A DNA stretch of 13,725 nucleotides from 2-12-FULL-43-11 sp035655355 (lineage in GTDB: Bacteria; Patescibacteriota; Minisyncoccia; UBA6257; Colwellbacteraceae), in contig DASRUQ010000042.1 in NCBI GenBank assembly GCA_035655355.1, positions 1-13,725 on the forward strand, written 5' to 3'. Positions within the stretch are counted from its first letter, which is position 1; each line of letters starts with the position of its first letter. Shown here piece by piece: positions 5,664-12,602 of the stretch. The notes below the pieces were generated by a model, which was not told where the DNA came from, did no database searches, and saw only the letters and a program-made list of their open reading frames with translations. A program made the translations under genes and the position numbers.

Positions 5664-6563
5664 CTAAGAGGACCAGATGTTTAATAGACCGAAGAAGTCA
5701 AAATAATTTCGCACTAAACCATGCCCGAACATATATATAAGAACTACACCCAAAGCCATGAAAGGTCCGAAGGGTATGAAATCTTTTATAGTCTTAAGGC
5801 GCAACCCGATAAGAACGAAGCTGAACAGGGCTCCGATAATAAAAGAAGAAACGAGGGCCAAGGAGGCATCCGGCCAGCCCATAAAGAAGCCTAAGGCGCC
5901 GGCCAACTTAACATCCCCCATGCCCATGCCCCTGCCTCGCGAAATGAGATACAGGCCCCAGAAAAGCCCTAGGCCAAAGAGCCCTCCGACAAAATGGTCC
6001 CAGGGAAAGCCGATACTGCCGGGGAAGATGAGAGCGTAGTTGCCCAATAAAGACCACTGACCTACATTTGGAAATATTGATTCCGGATAGAAATATTGCG
6101 AGATGATGACTAATAAACCTGAGAAGACAATAAAGAGATTCACTCCATCCGGTATCAGTCTCTCGCGAAAATCTATGACAGACATTACCAACAAAGAGAA
6201 AAGAACTCCGGACCAAATGATCATCATCAGATACGGTAAAAGAGACGTGTCATAAATGGAATAGAATCTCCAGAAAACCAGAATAAAGACTAGGCCTCCT
6301 AAAAATTCTACAAGAGGATATTGAATAGTTAGCTTGACTCCGCAGGAACGGCACTTCCCGCGCTGAATAATGAAACTTAGCAGTGGGATGAGTTCGTACC
6401 AGTTTAAGGTTTTGCGGCAATGCGGACACCGGGAACGGCCATTGGCATTCCTGAGGATAGTATCGTGAACCGGATCATACCGAAGTATAAGTACGTTAAG
6501 GAAACTTCCCAAAGCCGTTCCCGCGACAAAGAGAAAAAGATAAATTAATGGAGACGCTGGCAT
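5664..6563 (-). CDS. pilD: Prepilin peptidase / N-methyltransferase
   Basis: An inner-membrane aspartyl protease that removes prepilin leaders and methylates the new N-terminus. The 299-residue protein begins with a membrane helix containing GSFLNVLILR, followed by a cytoplasmic zinc loop with two CxxC pairs (Cys46/Cys49 and Cys71/Cys74), as in bifunctional enzymes. The predicted catalytic aspartates are Asp131 in VIDFRERLIPD and Asp217 in GMGMGDVKL (the GxGD motif). About eight hydrophobic segments follow the family topology. The gene sits between the main pilin candidate (seven bases upstream) and the minor-pilin cluster, all of which are likely substrates. No SD sequence precedes the ATG (context TTGTAAATG). 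Identity is firm. Confidence 0.97.
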   Translation of the reverse strand: MPASPLIYLFLFVAGTALGSFLNVLILRYDPVHDTILRNANGRSRCPHCRKTLNWYELIPLLSFIIQRGKCRSCGVKLTIQYPLVEFLGGLVFILVFWRFYSIYDTSLLPYLMMIIWSGVLFSLLVMSVIDFRERLIPDGVNLFIVFSGLLVIISQYFYPESIFPNVGQWSLLGNYALIFPGSIGFPWDHFVGGLFGLGLFWGLYLISRGRGMGMGDVKLAGALGFFMGWPDASLALVSSFIIGALFSFVLIGLRLKTIKDFIPFGPFMALGVVLIYMFGHGLVRNYFDFFGLLNIWSS

Positions 6564-6570
6564 TTACAAT

Positions 6571-7044
6571 TTAAGAATGAATACAGTACTTGAGAGCAGT
6601 CTTGTCACAAGAGCTGCCAAAATCGCTGCCGGTATAACTCTCTTTCAAGATGCTTTGACTGTTGGTTTGCAGCGTGGCGCCTAAAACGTAGTTAGACCCG
6701 TCCGTCCAGTAAGAATAATAATATGTAGCGTTGGAAGCAGGATCTTTAGGAAAACGACTCGGGTCAATAATACCTGTGAGACTTGTGCTTAATTCAGCCC
6801 AAGTGGAGGGATTTGGTGTAGCGGAACAATCGGATGTGCCGGGGTAATGATCGCACCTGTTGTGATAAATCTCCAGATAGCCCTGGATGTTTTTTAGGTC
6901 TCCGACACGGCGCGTGTCATTGGCAGTCTGTCTGGAACTGTTCAAAGCCGCGAAGGCTAGCCCCGACATAAGCGCGATGATTGATAAAGAAATGAGTAAC
7001 TCAATAAGCGTGAAGCCTGATTTTCTATTATTAATATTTTTCAT
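6571..7044 (-). CDS. GspG-like type IV pilin, candidate main pilin
   Basis: A 157-residue prepilin with leader MKNINNRKSG, predicted cleavage after Gly10, and mature start FTLIELLISLSIIALMSGLA with Glu at mature position 5 (Glu15). After the helix, NDTRRVGDLKNIQGYLEIYH and the FPKDPASN...YYYSYWTDGSNYVLGATL segment resemble GspG-family pilins, where the PKDP/YYY region contributes to the core and calcium-binding area. Four cysteines (64, 73, 146, 154) suggest two disulfides, the last pair enclosing a C-terminal loop (CDKTALKYC). Its place next to pilC and pilD, apart from the minor-pilin group, and the GspG-type head make it the best main-pilin candidate in the window. Another pilin could exist elsewhere in the genome. 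The start context is A/T-rich (AATAAAAATG) without an SD sequence. Confidence 0.85.
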   Translation of the reverse strand: MKNINNRKSGFTLIELLISLSIIALMSGLAFAALNSSRQTANDTRRVGDLKNIQGYLEIYHNRCDHYPGTSDCSATPNPSTWAELSTSLTGIIDPSRFPKDPASNATYYYSYWTDGSNYVLGATLQTNSQSILKESYTGSDFGSSCDKTALKYCIHS

Positions 7045-7056
7045 TTTTATTTATTT

Positions 7057-8265
7057 TTAAAAAGATTGAGCGAGATTATAGATTGGGACCAGTATTGAAG
7101 CGAAGAGCCCTCCCACTAAGACACCTATAACCAGCATCAACGCAGGTTGTATTAATTCTACCAAATTACCCAGTAGGCTATCAACCTCTCTGGTATAGAA
7201 GGAGGAAATACGGCCTAAAAGTTCTTCCAGCCGTCCGGTGGATTCTCCGATAGCCACCATCTGGGCTACCAGCGGAGGAAAAAACTCTTCGTTCTTGCCG
7301 AGAGACTGTGATAAAAGCTCCCCCCTTCTGACATCTTCGGCAACTTGGTGCAAAAGATCCCGGTAAATGGTGCTGCCTACCGTAACACTGGAAATTTCCA
7401 AAGTTTGTGAAATCGGAATGCCGCCTTTAATAAGGATACTGACGGATTCGGCAAAACGAGCCACATAAAGCTGTTTCAATATACTGCCGAAGATTGGCGT
7501 CCTTAAAATTATTTCGTCCATAACGCCTCTGCCCTCCGGAGTCCTGAAATAATCTGCTATTAGGATAAAGGCTCCCAAGAGAACAAGAATGGTAGCCCAC
7601 CACCAGGCGGCAATGAACTTACCGAAAACGAGAATCACTTTAGTGTAAGTCGGAATATTAACGCCCGCTTCCAAGAAAATCGGTTCTATCTGAGGCAAAA
7701 CTACCGCGGCCATAACCCCCACCACAACCAAGAAAAGCAGTACAACCACTGCCGGATAAATCAGAGCATTTTTAACTTTACCGGTAATAGCCACTTCTTT
7801 TTCCAGATAGTCAGCCAGATAATTGGCAGCCTCCTCCATTCGGCCGGTAATCTCGGCGGAACGGATTAAGTTTACGTAGAAAGGAGAAAAAATGTTGCTG
7901 TATTTTCCCAATGATTGAGAAAGAGAAAGCCCCGCGTCAACATCGGAAATTATTTCAAAGGCGGTGTTTTTAAGAATAGGGTGTTTAGTCTGCTTTTCCA
8001 GGGTCCGCAGAGATTCCGAAAGCGGAATCTTGGCCGAAAGCAGAGTGGCAAATTGCCTGGTGAAGATCATCAGGTCTTTGCCGCTGACTCTTTCTAAAAA
8101 ACCAAAAAGTCCCTCGTACCAGGCTTTTTTCTCGCTGGATTGGAGGGAGAGAATAAAAAGATCGTGAGAAGAGAGAGTATTGACCGCAGCCTCACGAGAA
8201 GGGGCTTCTATAAACCCAACCTGCAGCTCCCCTTCTTTGGTTCTGGCTTTGTATTGAAGCTTCAT
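7057..8265 (-). CDS. pilC: Type IV pilus inner-membrane platform protein
   Basis: A polytopic membrane protein on which the assembly and retraction ATPases act. Its 402 residues match the PilC/GspF family. The N-terminal region (1-60, MKLQYKARTKEGELQVGFIE) is the usual cytoplasmic lead-in. Two T2SSF repeats follow at about 66-190 (FTRQFATLLSAKIPLSESL) and 268-390 (VARFAESVSILIKGGIPISQTLE), each with the characteristic helical bundle and the EITGRMEEA / ESTGRLEEL signature. Membrane helices are predicted near 168-192, 207-238 and 370-395. It follows pilT by eight bases and precedes the pilin by 12, so it is part of the same operon. No defects are seen. Confidence 0.97.
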   Translation of the reverse strand: MKLQYKARTKEGELQVGFIEAPSREAAVNTLSSHDLFILSLQSSEKKAWYEGLFGFLERVSGKDLMIFTRQFATLLSAKIPLSESLRTLEKQTKHPILKNTAFEIISDVDAGLSLSQSLGKYSNIFSPFYVNLIRSAEITGRMEEAANYLADYLEKEVAITGKVKNALIYPAVVVLLFLVVVGVMAAVVLPQIEPIFLEAGVNIPTYTKVILVFGKFIAAWWWATILVLLGAFILIADYFRTPEGRGVMDEIILRTPIFGSILKQLYVARFAESVSILIKGGIPISQTLEISSVTVGSTIYRDLLHQVAEDVRRGELLSQSLGKNEEFFPPLVAQMVAIGESTGRLEELLGRISSFYTREVDSLLGNLVELIQPALMLVIGVLVGGLFASILVPIYNLAQSF

Positions 8266-8273
8266 ATCTTATC

Positions 8274-9344
8274 TTAAACTCTTTCCAGAAGAATTCTTAG
8301 TTCGTTTGAATTGACCGAGTAAAGCTCGGCGTTCTCCAAAGAAACTTCCTTCTTTCTGACGAGTTCAGCCAAAGACCGGTTCAGAGTCATCATGCCTTCC
8401 TGCAGACTGGTCTCAATAACCAAATCTATCTGATAAGTCTTTCTTTCCCTGATAAGGTTCCTAATGGCGGAATTAACAAACATAACTTCACAGGCCGGTG
8501 TTCTGCCACCCTCAATGCGCGGCACCAGTCTCTGCGAGACGATGGCCACCAGAGTAGCCGCCAGCTGGGAAGTAATCTGCCCCTGCTGGTCGGAAGGGAA
8601 AGAATCAATAATACGGTCTATGGTTTGAGCGGCAGAGTTGGTATGCAGTGTTGAGAAAACCAAGTGGCCCGTCTCGGAAGCGGTCATAGCGGTAGCGATA
8701 GATTCGGGGTCTCTCATTTCACCGATCATGACAACATCTGGGTCCTGACGGAGCAGAGACCGGAGAGAGCGGTGGAAACTCGGGCTGTCGGTTTTAATTT
8801 CCCTCTGGGAAACGATAGCTCTGTCCTGGACGAACAAATATTCTATAGGGTCTTCAATGGTAACAATGTGGTCAGTCCTCTTATGGTTAACCTCGTCAAG
8901 TAAAGCGGCTAAAGTGGTTGACTTGCCGTTTCCAGCCGGCCCCACCACCAAAACGAACCCTTGGTTAAGCTTAGTCAGCTCGTGAAGTATCGGAGGCAGG
9001 TTAAGCTCCTCAACGGTTTTAATTTCACTCGGGATCAAACGCAAAGCGGCCGCCATAAAACCTCTCTGGAAAAAAGCGTTAATACGGAACCTGGCTTTAT
9101 CTTCGTAAGCATACGAGAAGTCCACGTCCCCTAATTTTATCATCTTATCTTTCTGCTCTGGAGTCAGAAGCGCGAGAATCAAACCTTGAGTATCCTCCGG
9201 AGTAAGAATATTTTCTTTCTGCAGGCTAACCAAAACGCCGTCAATTCTCAAGGTTGGACGGCGGCCGACCGCCAAGTGCAGGTCAGAAGCATTTTGTCTC
9301 GCGGTAGTGAGAAGCAGTTCGTTTAATTTTTCCTTGTAGTCCAT
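8274..9344 (-). CDS. pilT: Pilus retraction ATPase
   Basis: A hexameric cytoplasmic ATPase that powers pilus retraction (twitching, DNA uptake or adhesion). It has 356 residues, as in PilT. Visible elements are the N-terminal DLHLAVGRRPTLRIDG segment, Walker A as GPAGNGKST (residues 135-143, Lys141), the Asp box IEDPIEY (163-169), Walker B VVMIGEMRD with Glu209, the His box HLVFSTLHTN (227-236), and the PilT signature AIRNLIRE (293-300). That signature separates PilT from PilB. The Walker A loop has Ala-Gly-Asn where most family members have Thr-Gly-Ser. A TATAAT box lies 10 bp before the ATG, and a short palindrome stands between it and pilB, so pilT may also be transcribed separately. No SD sequence. 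Confidence 0.97.
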   Translation of the reverse strand: MDYKEKLNELLLTTARQNASDLHLAVGRRPTLRIDGVLVSLQKENILTPEDTQGLILALLTPEQKDKMIKLGDVDFSYAYEDKARFRINAFFQRGFMAAALRLIPSEIKTVEELNLPPILHELTKLNQGFVLVVGPAGNGKSTTLAALLDEVNHKRTDHIVTIEDPIEYLFVQDRAIVSQREIKTDSPSFHRSLRSLLRQDPDVVMIGEMRDPESIATAMTASETGHLVFSTLHTNSAAQTIDRIIDSFPSDQQGQITSQLAATLVAIVSQRLVPRIEGGRTPACEVMFVNSAIRNLIRERKTYQIDLVIETSLQEGMMTLNRSLAELVRKKEVSLENAELYSVNSNELRILLERV

Positions 9345-9354
9345 ATTAGTTTTA

Positions 9355-9360
9355 ATTATA
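9355..9360 (-). promoter_or_regulatory. Candidate -10 box before pilT
   Basis: A perfect TATAAT on the minus strand lies 10 bp upstream of the pilT ATG, in the 46-bp gap after pilB. A good -35 is not found at the right spacing. If used, it would give a 5' leader of only about three or four bases. Confidence 0.4.
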
Positions 9361-9369
9361 GCTTATCTT

Positions 9370-9382
9370 GCTAAGGCTTAGC
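9370..9382. repeat. Short perfect palindrome between pilB and pilT
   Basis: GCTAAGGCTTAGC is a six-plus-six inverted repeat around a single central base. It is flanked by ATAGC (9359-9363) and GCTAT (9381-9385), which offers an alternative larger stem. No T-run follows. It could be an operator, an RNA processing hairpin, or chance. Confidence 0.4.
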
Positions 9383-9390
9383 TATTCTTA

Positions 9391-11139
9391 TTAATTGCTG
9401 TCGCTCGCGGCACTCTCTCTTATTACTTCTTCCATGGAAACAATCCCGTCTAGGGCTTTTATAATACCGTCCTGACGCATAGTGAGCATACCCTGCCTTT
9501 TAGCCTCGTCTCTAATCTTACCCTCCACCGGAGAGACATTAATAATAGCCTCCAGTTCTCTCGTCATATTGAAGACTTCAAATAACGCGATTCTGCCAGT
9601 AGCTCCCTTATTTTTACAAACAGCGCATCCCGGAGCGTGATAAATCTTATAAGGCTCCTGGTATTTTATCCTGGCGCGGTCTTCGGGGTTAATACCGGCT
9701 ATTTCTCCTTTAATAATTTTAGCGATATCGGCAGGGGCAGTTTCGGCTTTCTTGCAGTTGTCGCAAAGGCGGCGCACCAGTCTTTGTGAAAGCATAACGT
9801 TAAGAGTTGACGGCAAAAGGAACGGCTCAACTCCCATATCAACCAGACGCGGGATAACACCCACGGCGTTATTGGTGTGGAGCGTTGATAAAACAACTTG
9901 GCCCGTTAAAGCGGCTTGGACGGCCAGCTTGGCTGTCTCGGTGTCACGGATTTCACCGACCATAATAACATCGGGGTCCTGACGCACGATTTGTCTCAAA
10001 CCGGAAACAAAATCATAACCGATCTCCGGGTGAACCTGGGATTGGTTCAACCCTTCCACGAAATATTCCACCGGATCTTCTAGAGACAAAACGTTAACAT
10101 CTTCTTTATTAAGCTGGGTCAAAAGAGCATATAAAGTCGTGGTTTTACCGCTGCCCGTAGGGCCGGTGACCAAAATCATGCCGTAAGGGCGTTTGACAGC
10201 CGCCTCTACCAAATCGGCCGCCCTGCCCGTGAGGCCCAAGTTGCCGATTCCCTTCAAACCAACGCTAGGATCCAAAACACGGATAGCGACCTTTTCCCCC
10301 ACCGGAGTAGGAAAAGTAGAAACACGGAAATCTATGTCGCGCCCGAAAACAACAGTTCTGAATCTGCCGTCTTGCGGAACTCTTATTTCGTCTATTTTCA
10401 GGTTGGAAAGGATTTTAATCCTGGAAATAATCGGCTGATGAATTTCCAAAGGGAAAGAAGTCACTTCCTGGAGAGCGCCATCTATTCTGAACCTCACCCT
10501 GACTCTAGTACGCTGCGGCTCTATGTGGATGTCCGATGCGCCTTCTTCTATGGCGGACCGGAGCGTGGAGGCTACAATCTTAATAATTGGGGCTTCTTCG
10601 GAAACAGAACCGCCTTCATCTACCGAAACTATCTTCTGGACAAAGGAAAGACCGCTGCCGGGCTTAATATTTAAAGACCTGATGGCTTGTTCCACCTCGG
10701 TCTTATAAGGGGAATATTTTCTCACAACAAGTTCAAAGTCGGTCGGGGTGATGATATAAACGCCGAGACTTAATTTATTTTGCTTAGCGATGAAACGCAG
10801 CGCTTCCTGAGCCCGGACATCGCTGGGGTGGACCATACCGGCCACCAGCATTTTGTCGTCGCGGCTTAAAGGGACAAAACCGTAAGTCGTAGCGGTTTCC
10901 AGGGGCACGATTTTAATAAGTTCTTCCGTTACCTCATCGGGTTTAATTTTTTTATAGGGAATGCCCAGAATCTGGGATTTGGTTTCGGCTACGGAGATTT
11001 CATCCAGCAGGTGTCTGGTATAGAGGATATCTTCAACGGATTTCCCGGTTTGCCCGGACTCCAGAATAAGTTTCTGCACCAGCTCCTCCGAGAGGAGAGT
11101 TTTTTTGATAAGAGCTTCTATAAGTTGCCTGTCGTTCAT
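9391..11139 (-). CDS. pilB: Pilus extension (assembly) ATPase
   Basis: A hexameric ATPase of the GspE/PilB family that drives pilin addition at the platform PilC. The 582-residue protein has an N-terminal MshEN/T2SSE-N type domain (about 5-145), the N2 domain (about 180-290, EEGASDIHIEPQ), and the ATPase core with Walker A GPTGSGKT (326-333, Lys332), Asp box LEDPVEY, Walker B VIMVGEIRD (Glu396) and His box VVLSTLHTN. Two CxxC pairs (Cys459/Cys462 after SQRLVRRL, and Cys505/Cys508) form the zinc module typical of GspE/PilB and absent from PilT. The ATG overlaps the upstream TAA by one base (TAATG), indicating coupled translation. A single MshEN domain is a common arrangement, and some relatives use it to bind c-di-GMP. 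Whether this one does is not known. Confidence 0.97.
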   Translation of the reverse strand: MNDRQLIEALIKKTLLSEELVQKLILESGQTGKSVEDILYTRHLLDEISVAETKSQILGIPYKKIKPDEVTEELIKIVPLETATTYGFVPLSRDDKMLVAGMVHPSDVRAQEALRFIAKQNKLSLGVYIITPTDFELVVRKYSPYKTEVEQAIRSLNIKPGSGLSFVQKIVSVDEGGSVSEEAPIIKIVASTLRSAIEEGASDIHIEPQRTRVRVRFRIDGALQEVTSFPLEIHQPIISRIKILSNLKIDEIRVPQDGRFRTVVFGRDIDFRVSTFPTPVGEKVAIRVLDPSVGLKGIGNLGLTGRAADLVEAAVKRPYGMILVTGPTGSGKTTTLYALLTQLNKEDVNVLSLEDPVEYFVEGLNQSQVHPEIGYDFVSGLRQIVRQDPDVIMVGEIRDTETAKLAVQAALTGQVVLSTLHTNNAVGVIPRLVDMGVEPFLLPSTLNVMLSQRLVRRLCDNCKKAETAPADIAKIIKGEIAGINPEDRARIKYQEPYKIYHAPGCAVCKNKGATGRIALFEVFNMTRELEAIINVSPVEGKIRDEAKRQGMLTMRQDGIIKALDGIVSMEEVIRESAASDSN

Positions 11140-11438
11140 TAGAACGGGGCGTATGGATTCTGGCGACCGAAGAGAGTGGAACTGGGCGGGCTGACCTGTT
11201 GTTTAAGGGATTTATATACCGGTGAATCGGTGATATTGGAAACTTCAACGTCAAGGCTGACTTTAGAAACTTGCGCCACCGATTGCATCTCCGTAGACAC
11301 GGTTGCCTTTTCAATCCCCGGAGGAGTCTTAAAGAAAACAAAATAAGTACCCAAACTTAAGATTATTACCGCGGCCCCCACTACGGCTGCGGTAAAAACC
11401 GGGTTATTATTTTTTTCTTCTTCAATTAGTATGGCCAT
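11139..11438 (-). CDS. Small single-helix membrane protein in the pilP position
   Basis: Not confidently assigned to a named family. The 99 residues comprise a short acidic cytoplasmic N-terminus (MAILIEEEKNNN), one membrane helix at about 13-36, and an extracytoplasmic tail of about 60 residues rich in Ser, Val and Thr that ends in GRQNPYAPF. It sits between pilO and pilB, where proteobacterial operons carry the lipoprotein gene pilP. The ending recalls the (R)DPF.P motif of PilP-like proteins, but there is no lipobox and no HR/beta domain. The likely role, by inference, is as an accessory alignment subunit with PilN/PilO. It overlaps pilB by one base and follows pilO after a 76-bp A/T-rich gap. 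The start ATG has no SD sequence. Confidence 0.75.
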   Translation of the reverse strand: MAILIEEEKNNNPVFTAAVVGAAVIILSLGTYFVFFKTPPGIEKATVSTEMQSVAQVSKVSLDVEVSNITDSPVYKSLKQQVSPPSSTLFGRQNPYAPF

Positions 11439-11472
11439 AGTAATAAATTTAAAATTTAAAAATCTCTTTTAA

Positions 11473-11510
11473 TTTTACATTGTTATTTTGCATTTTGATA
11501 TTTGCATTTC
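11473..11510. repeat. Three A/T-rich imperfect tandem units between pilO and the 99-residue gene
   Basis: The 76-bp gap (11439-11514) is the widest inside the pilus operon. It carries three related units built on TTT(A/G)CATT, with CATT cores at 11478, 11491 and 11505, spaced 13 and 14 bp. Next to it is AAATTTAAAATTTAAA (11446-11461). No gene or hairpin terminator is seen there. Function unknown; it may be a decayed intergenic repeat or a regulatory spacer. Confidence 0.45.
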
Positions 11511-11514
11511 ATCT

Positions 11515-12075
11515 TTACTGGTAGTATGCATCTAGTATTAAACTATAGTTCAGCGTGGCTTTGCCCGTGGTTCCTCCCCCATCAATAGTTAAGGAATTAA
11601 CATCCATTAGCCTAATATTGGTCTCCAGGCCTTCCAGATAAGATTTTAAGTTTCTGTAGTCACCAGTGAATTTAACCGTGATTCGCACGATACTCACCGG
11701 CTTCACCAGAGAATCTTTAGGAACGGCTTTAATGGGCGGATACTGCAGTGATAAAGCGGTAATAGTCATACTGTTAAGCCCGGCTATACCCTGGATCTGC
11801 TGTACTATTAAAGGCACTTCTTCCCGGCTCGGCAGAACCATAGAGATGCTGTTTTGAATATCGGTCAGGCTCTGATACTGTCCCAAGAGTTTCTTAACCG
11901 CGTTGATGGCGTCCTTCTGATCAGCTAAAAGATTTTCATCGGCCAGCTGCTTGTCCTTCAAAACCTGGATGTCGGAATAGGTCGGCGCCACGAAGTTGGA
12001 ATAAACAACCACCGCTCCGATAAGAAGTCCGATGCTCCCCAGAATACTTATTAACCTATAAGTTGATGGTTTCAT
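11515..12075 (-). CDS. pilO: PilO-like pilus alignment protein
   Basis: A bitopic inner-membrane protein that dimerises with PilN to link cytoplasmic PilM to the outer part of the pilus machine. Its 186 residues show the PilO layout: membrane helix at about 8-28, coiled coil at about 34-68 (YSDIQVLKDKQLADENLLAD), then a ferredoxin-like domain from LPSREEVPLIVQQIQGIAG to FTGDYRNLKSYLEGLETNIR and the closing strand LNYSLILDAYYQ. VPLIVQQI and the SYLEGLE helix are typical of the family. It overlaps the end of pilN by 20 bp. No SD sequence; the start context is TTTCAAAAATGAAA. Confidence 0.9.
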   Translation of the reverse strand: MKPSTYRLISILGSIGLLIGAVVVYSNFVAPTYSDIQVLKDKQLADENLLADQKDAINAVKKLLGQYQSLTDIQNSISMVLPSREEVPLIVQQIQGIAGLNSMTITALSLQYPPIKAVPKDSLVKPVSIVRITVKFTGDYRNLKSYLEGLETNIRLMDVNSLTIDGGGTTGKATLNYSLILDAYYQ

Positions 12076-12601
12076 TTTTGAAAGTAATTCTTAACGTGAA
12101 TTTAACAGTTTTATCGGTGGTGGAAGAATCATCCAAGACAACTCTCTCTACCCAGGGAGAATTTTCGTATAGCGCCAACTGTCCGGCTAAGACTTCATAA
12201 GAAGAAGCGTAACCCTGAATCTTAAGAGTCCTGTCTGGGATAGTGAAGTTGGTGGAAGTGTAGACAACTTTCTGGTCGGTGGCTCCTTCTATGAGAGGCA
12301 GTAATTTTGAAGAAAGCACATGCTTGGCCAGCAGGCCCTTCAAATTAGAAATCTGGGAATAAAATTCAACGAAGTTCCTTTGCTCATCGGGGGAAATCTG
12401 AGCCGAAAGACTTTCTAACTCGTTTTCGGTTTTTATAATCTGGCTGGCTACATAAGGCTTATAACCAAAAAGTAGTCCCGCGTAAGCGATGACGGCACAG
12501 GTAAAAAGTAAGGCGAAAAGTATAAACATGCGCCACGGCCAACCTACAGAGATGTGGTCTTTTAGAAATCTATCGTTAGCTGTTTCTGTGTACTGAGCCA
12601 T
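12056..12601 (-). CDS. pilN: PilN-like pilus assembly protein
   Basis: A bitopic membrane partner of PilO, assigned by position between pilM and pilO and by architecture: an N-terminal cytoplasmic segment (1-23), a membrane helix at about 24-48, a coiled coil (about 55-95), and a small alpha/beta domain (LLPLIEGATDQKVVYTSTNF ... LKIQGYASSYEVLAGQLALY). The latter resembles the PilN fold, in which TL.I.G.A.s.e.v..l...L is characteristic. The conserved N-terminal INLLP motif by which PilN proteins bind PilM is not visible; the segment instead reads TETANDRFLKDHISVGWPWR. The gene starts one base after the pilM stop and overlaps pilO by 20 bp. Confidence 0.87.
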   Translation of the reverse strand: MAQYTETANDRFLKDHISVGWPWRMFILFALLFTCAVIAYAGLLFGYKPYVASQIIKTENELESLSAQISPDEQRNFVEFYSQISNLKGLLAKHVLSSKLLPLIEGATDQKVVYTSTNFTIPDRTLKIQGYASSYEVLAGQLALYENSPWVERVVLDDSSTTDKTVKFTLRITFKNETINL

Positions 12602-12602
12602 T

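Noticed and set aside
3667..11139. A type II secretion system instead of a type IV pilus
   Set aside because: A PilT with the AIRNLIRE signature and PilM/N/O in order are present, while GspD, GspC, GspL and GspM are not.
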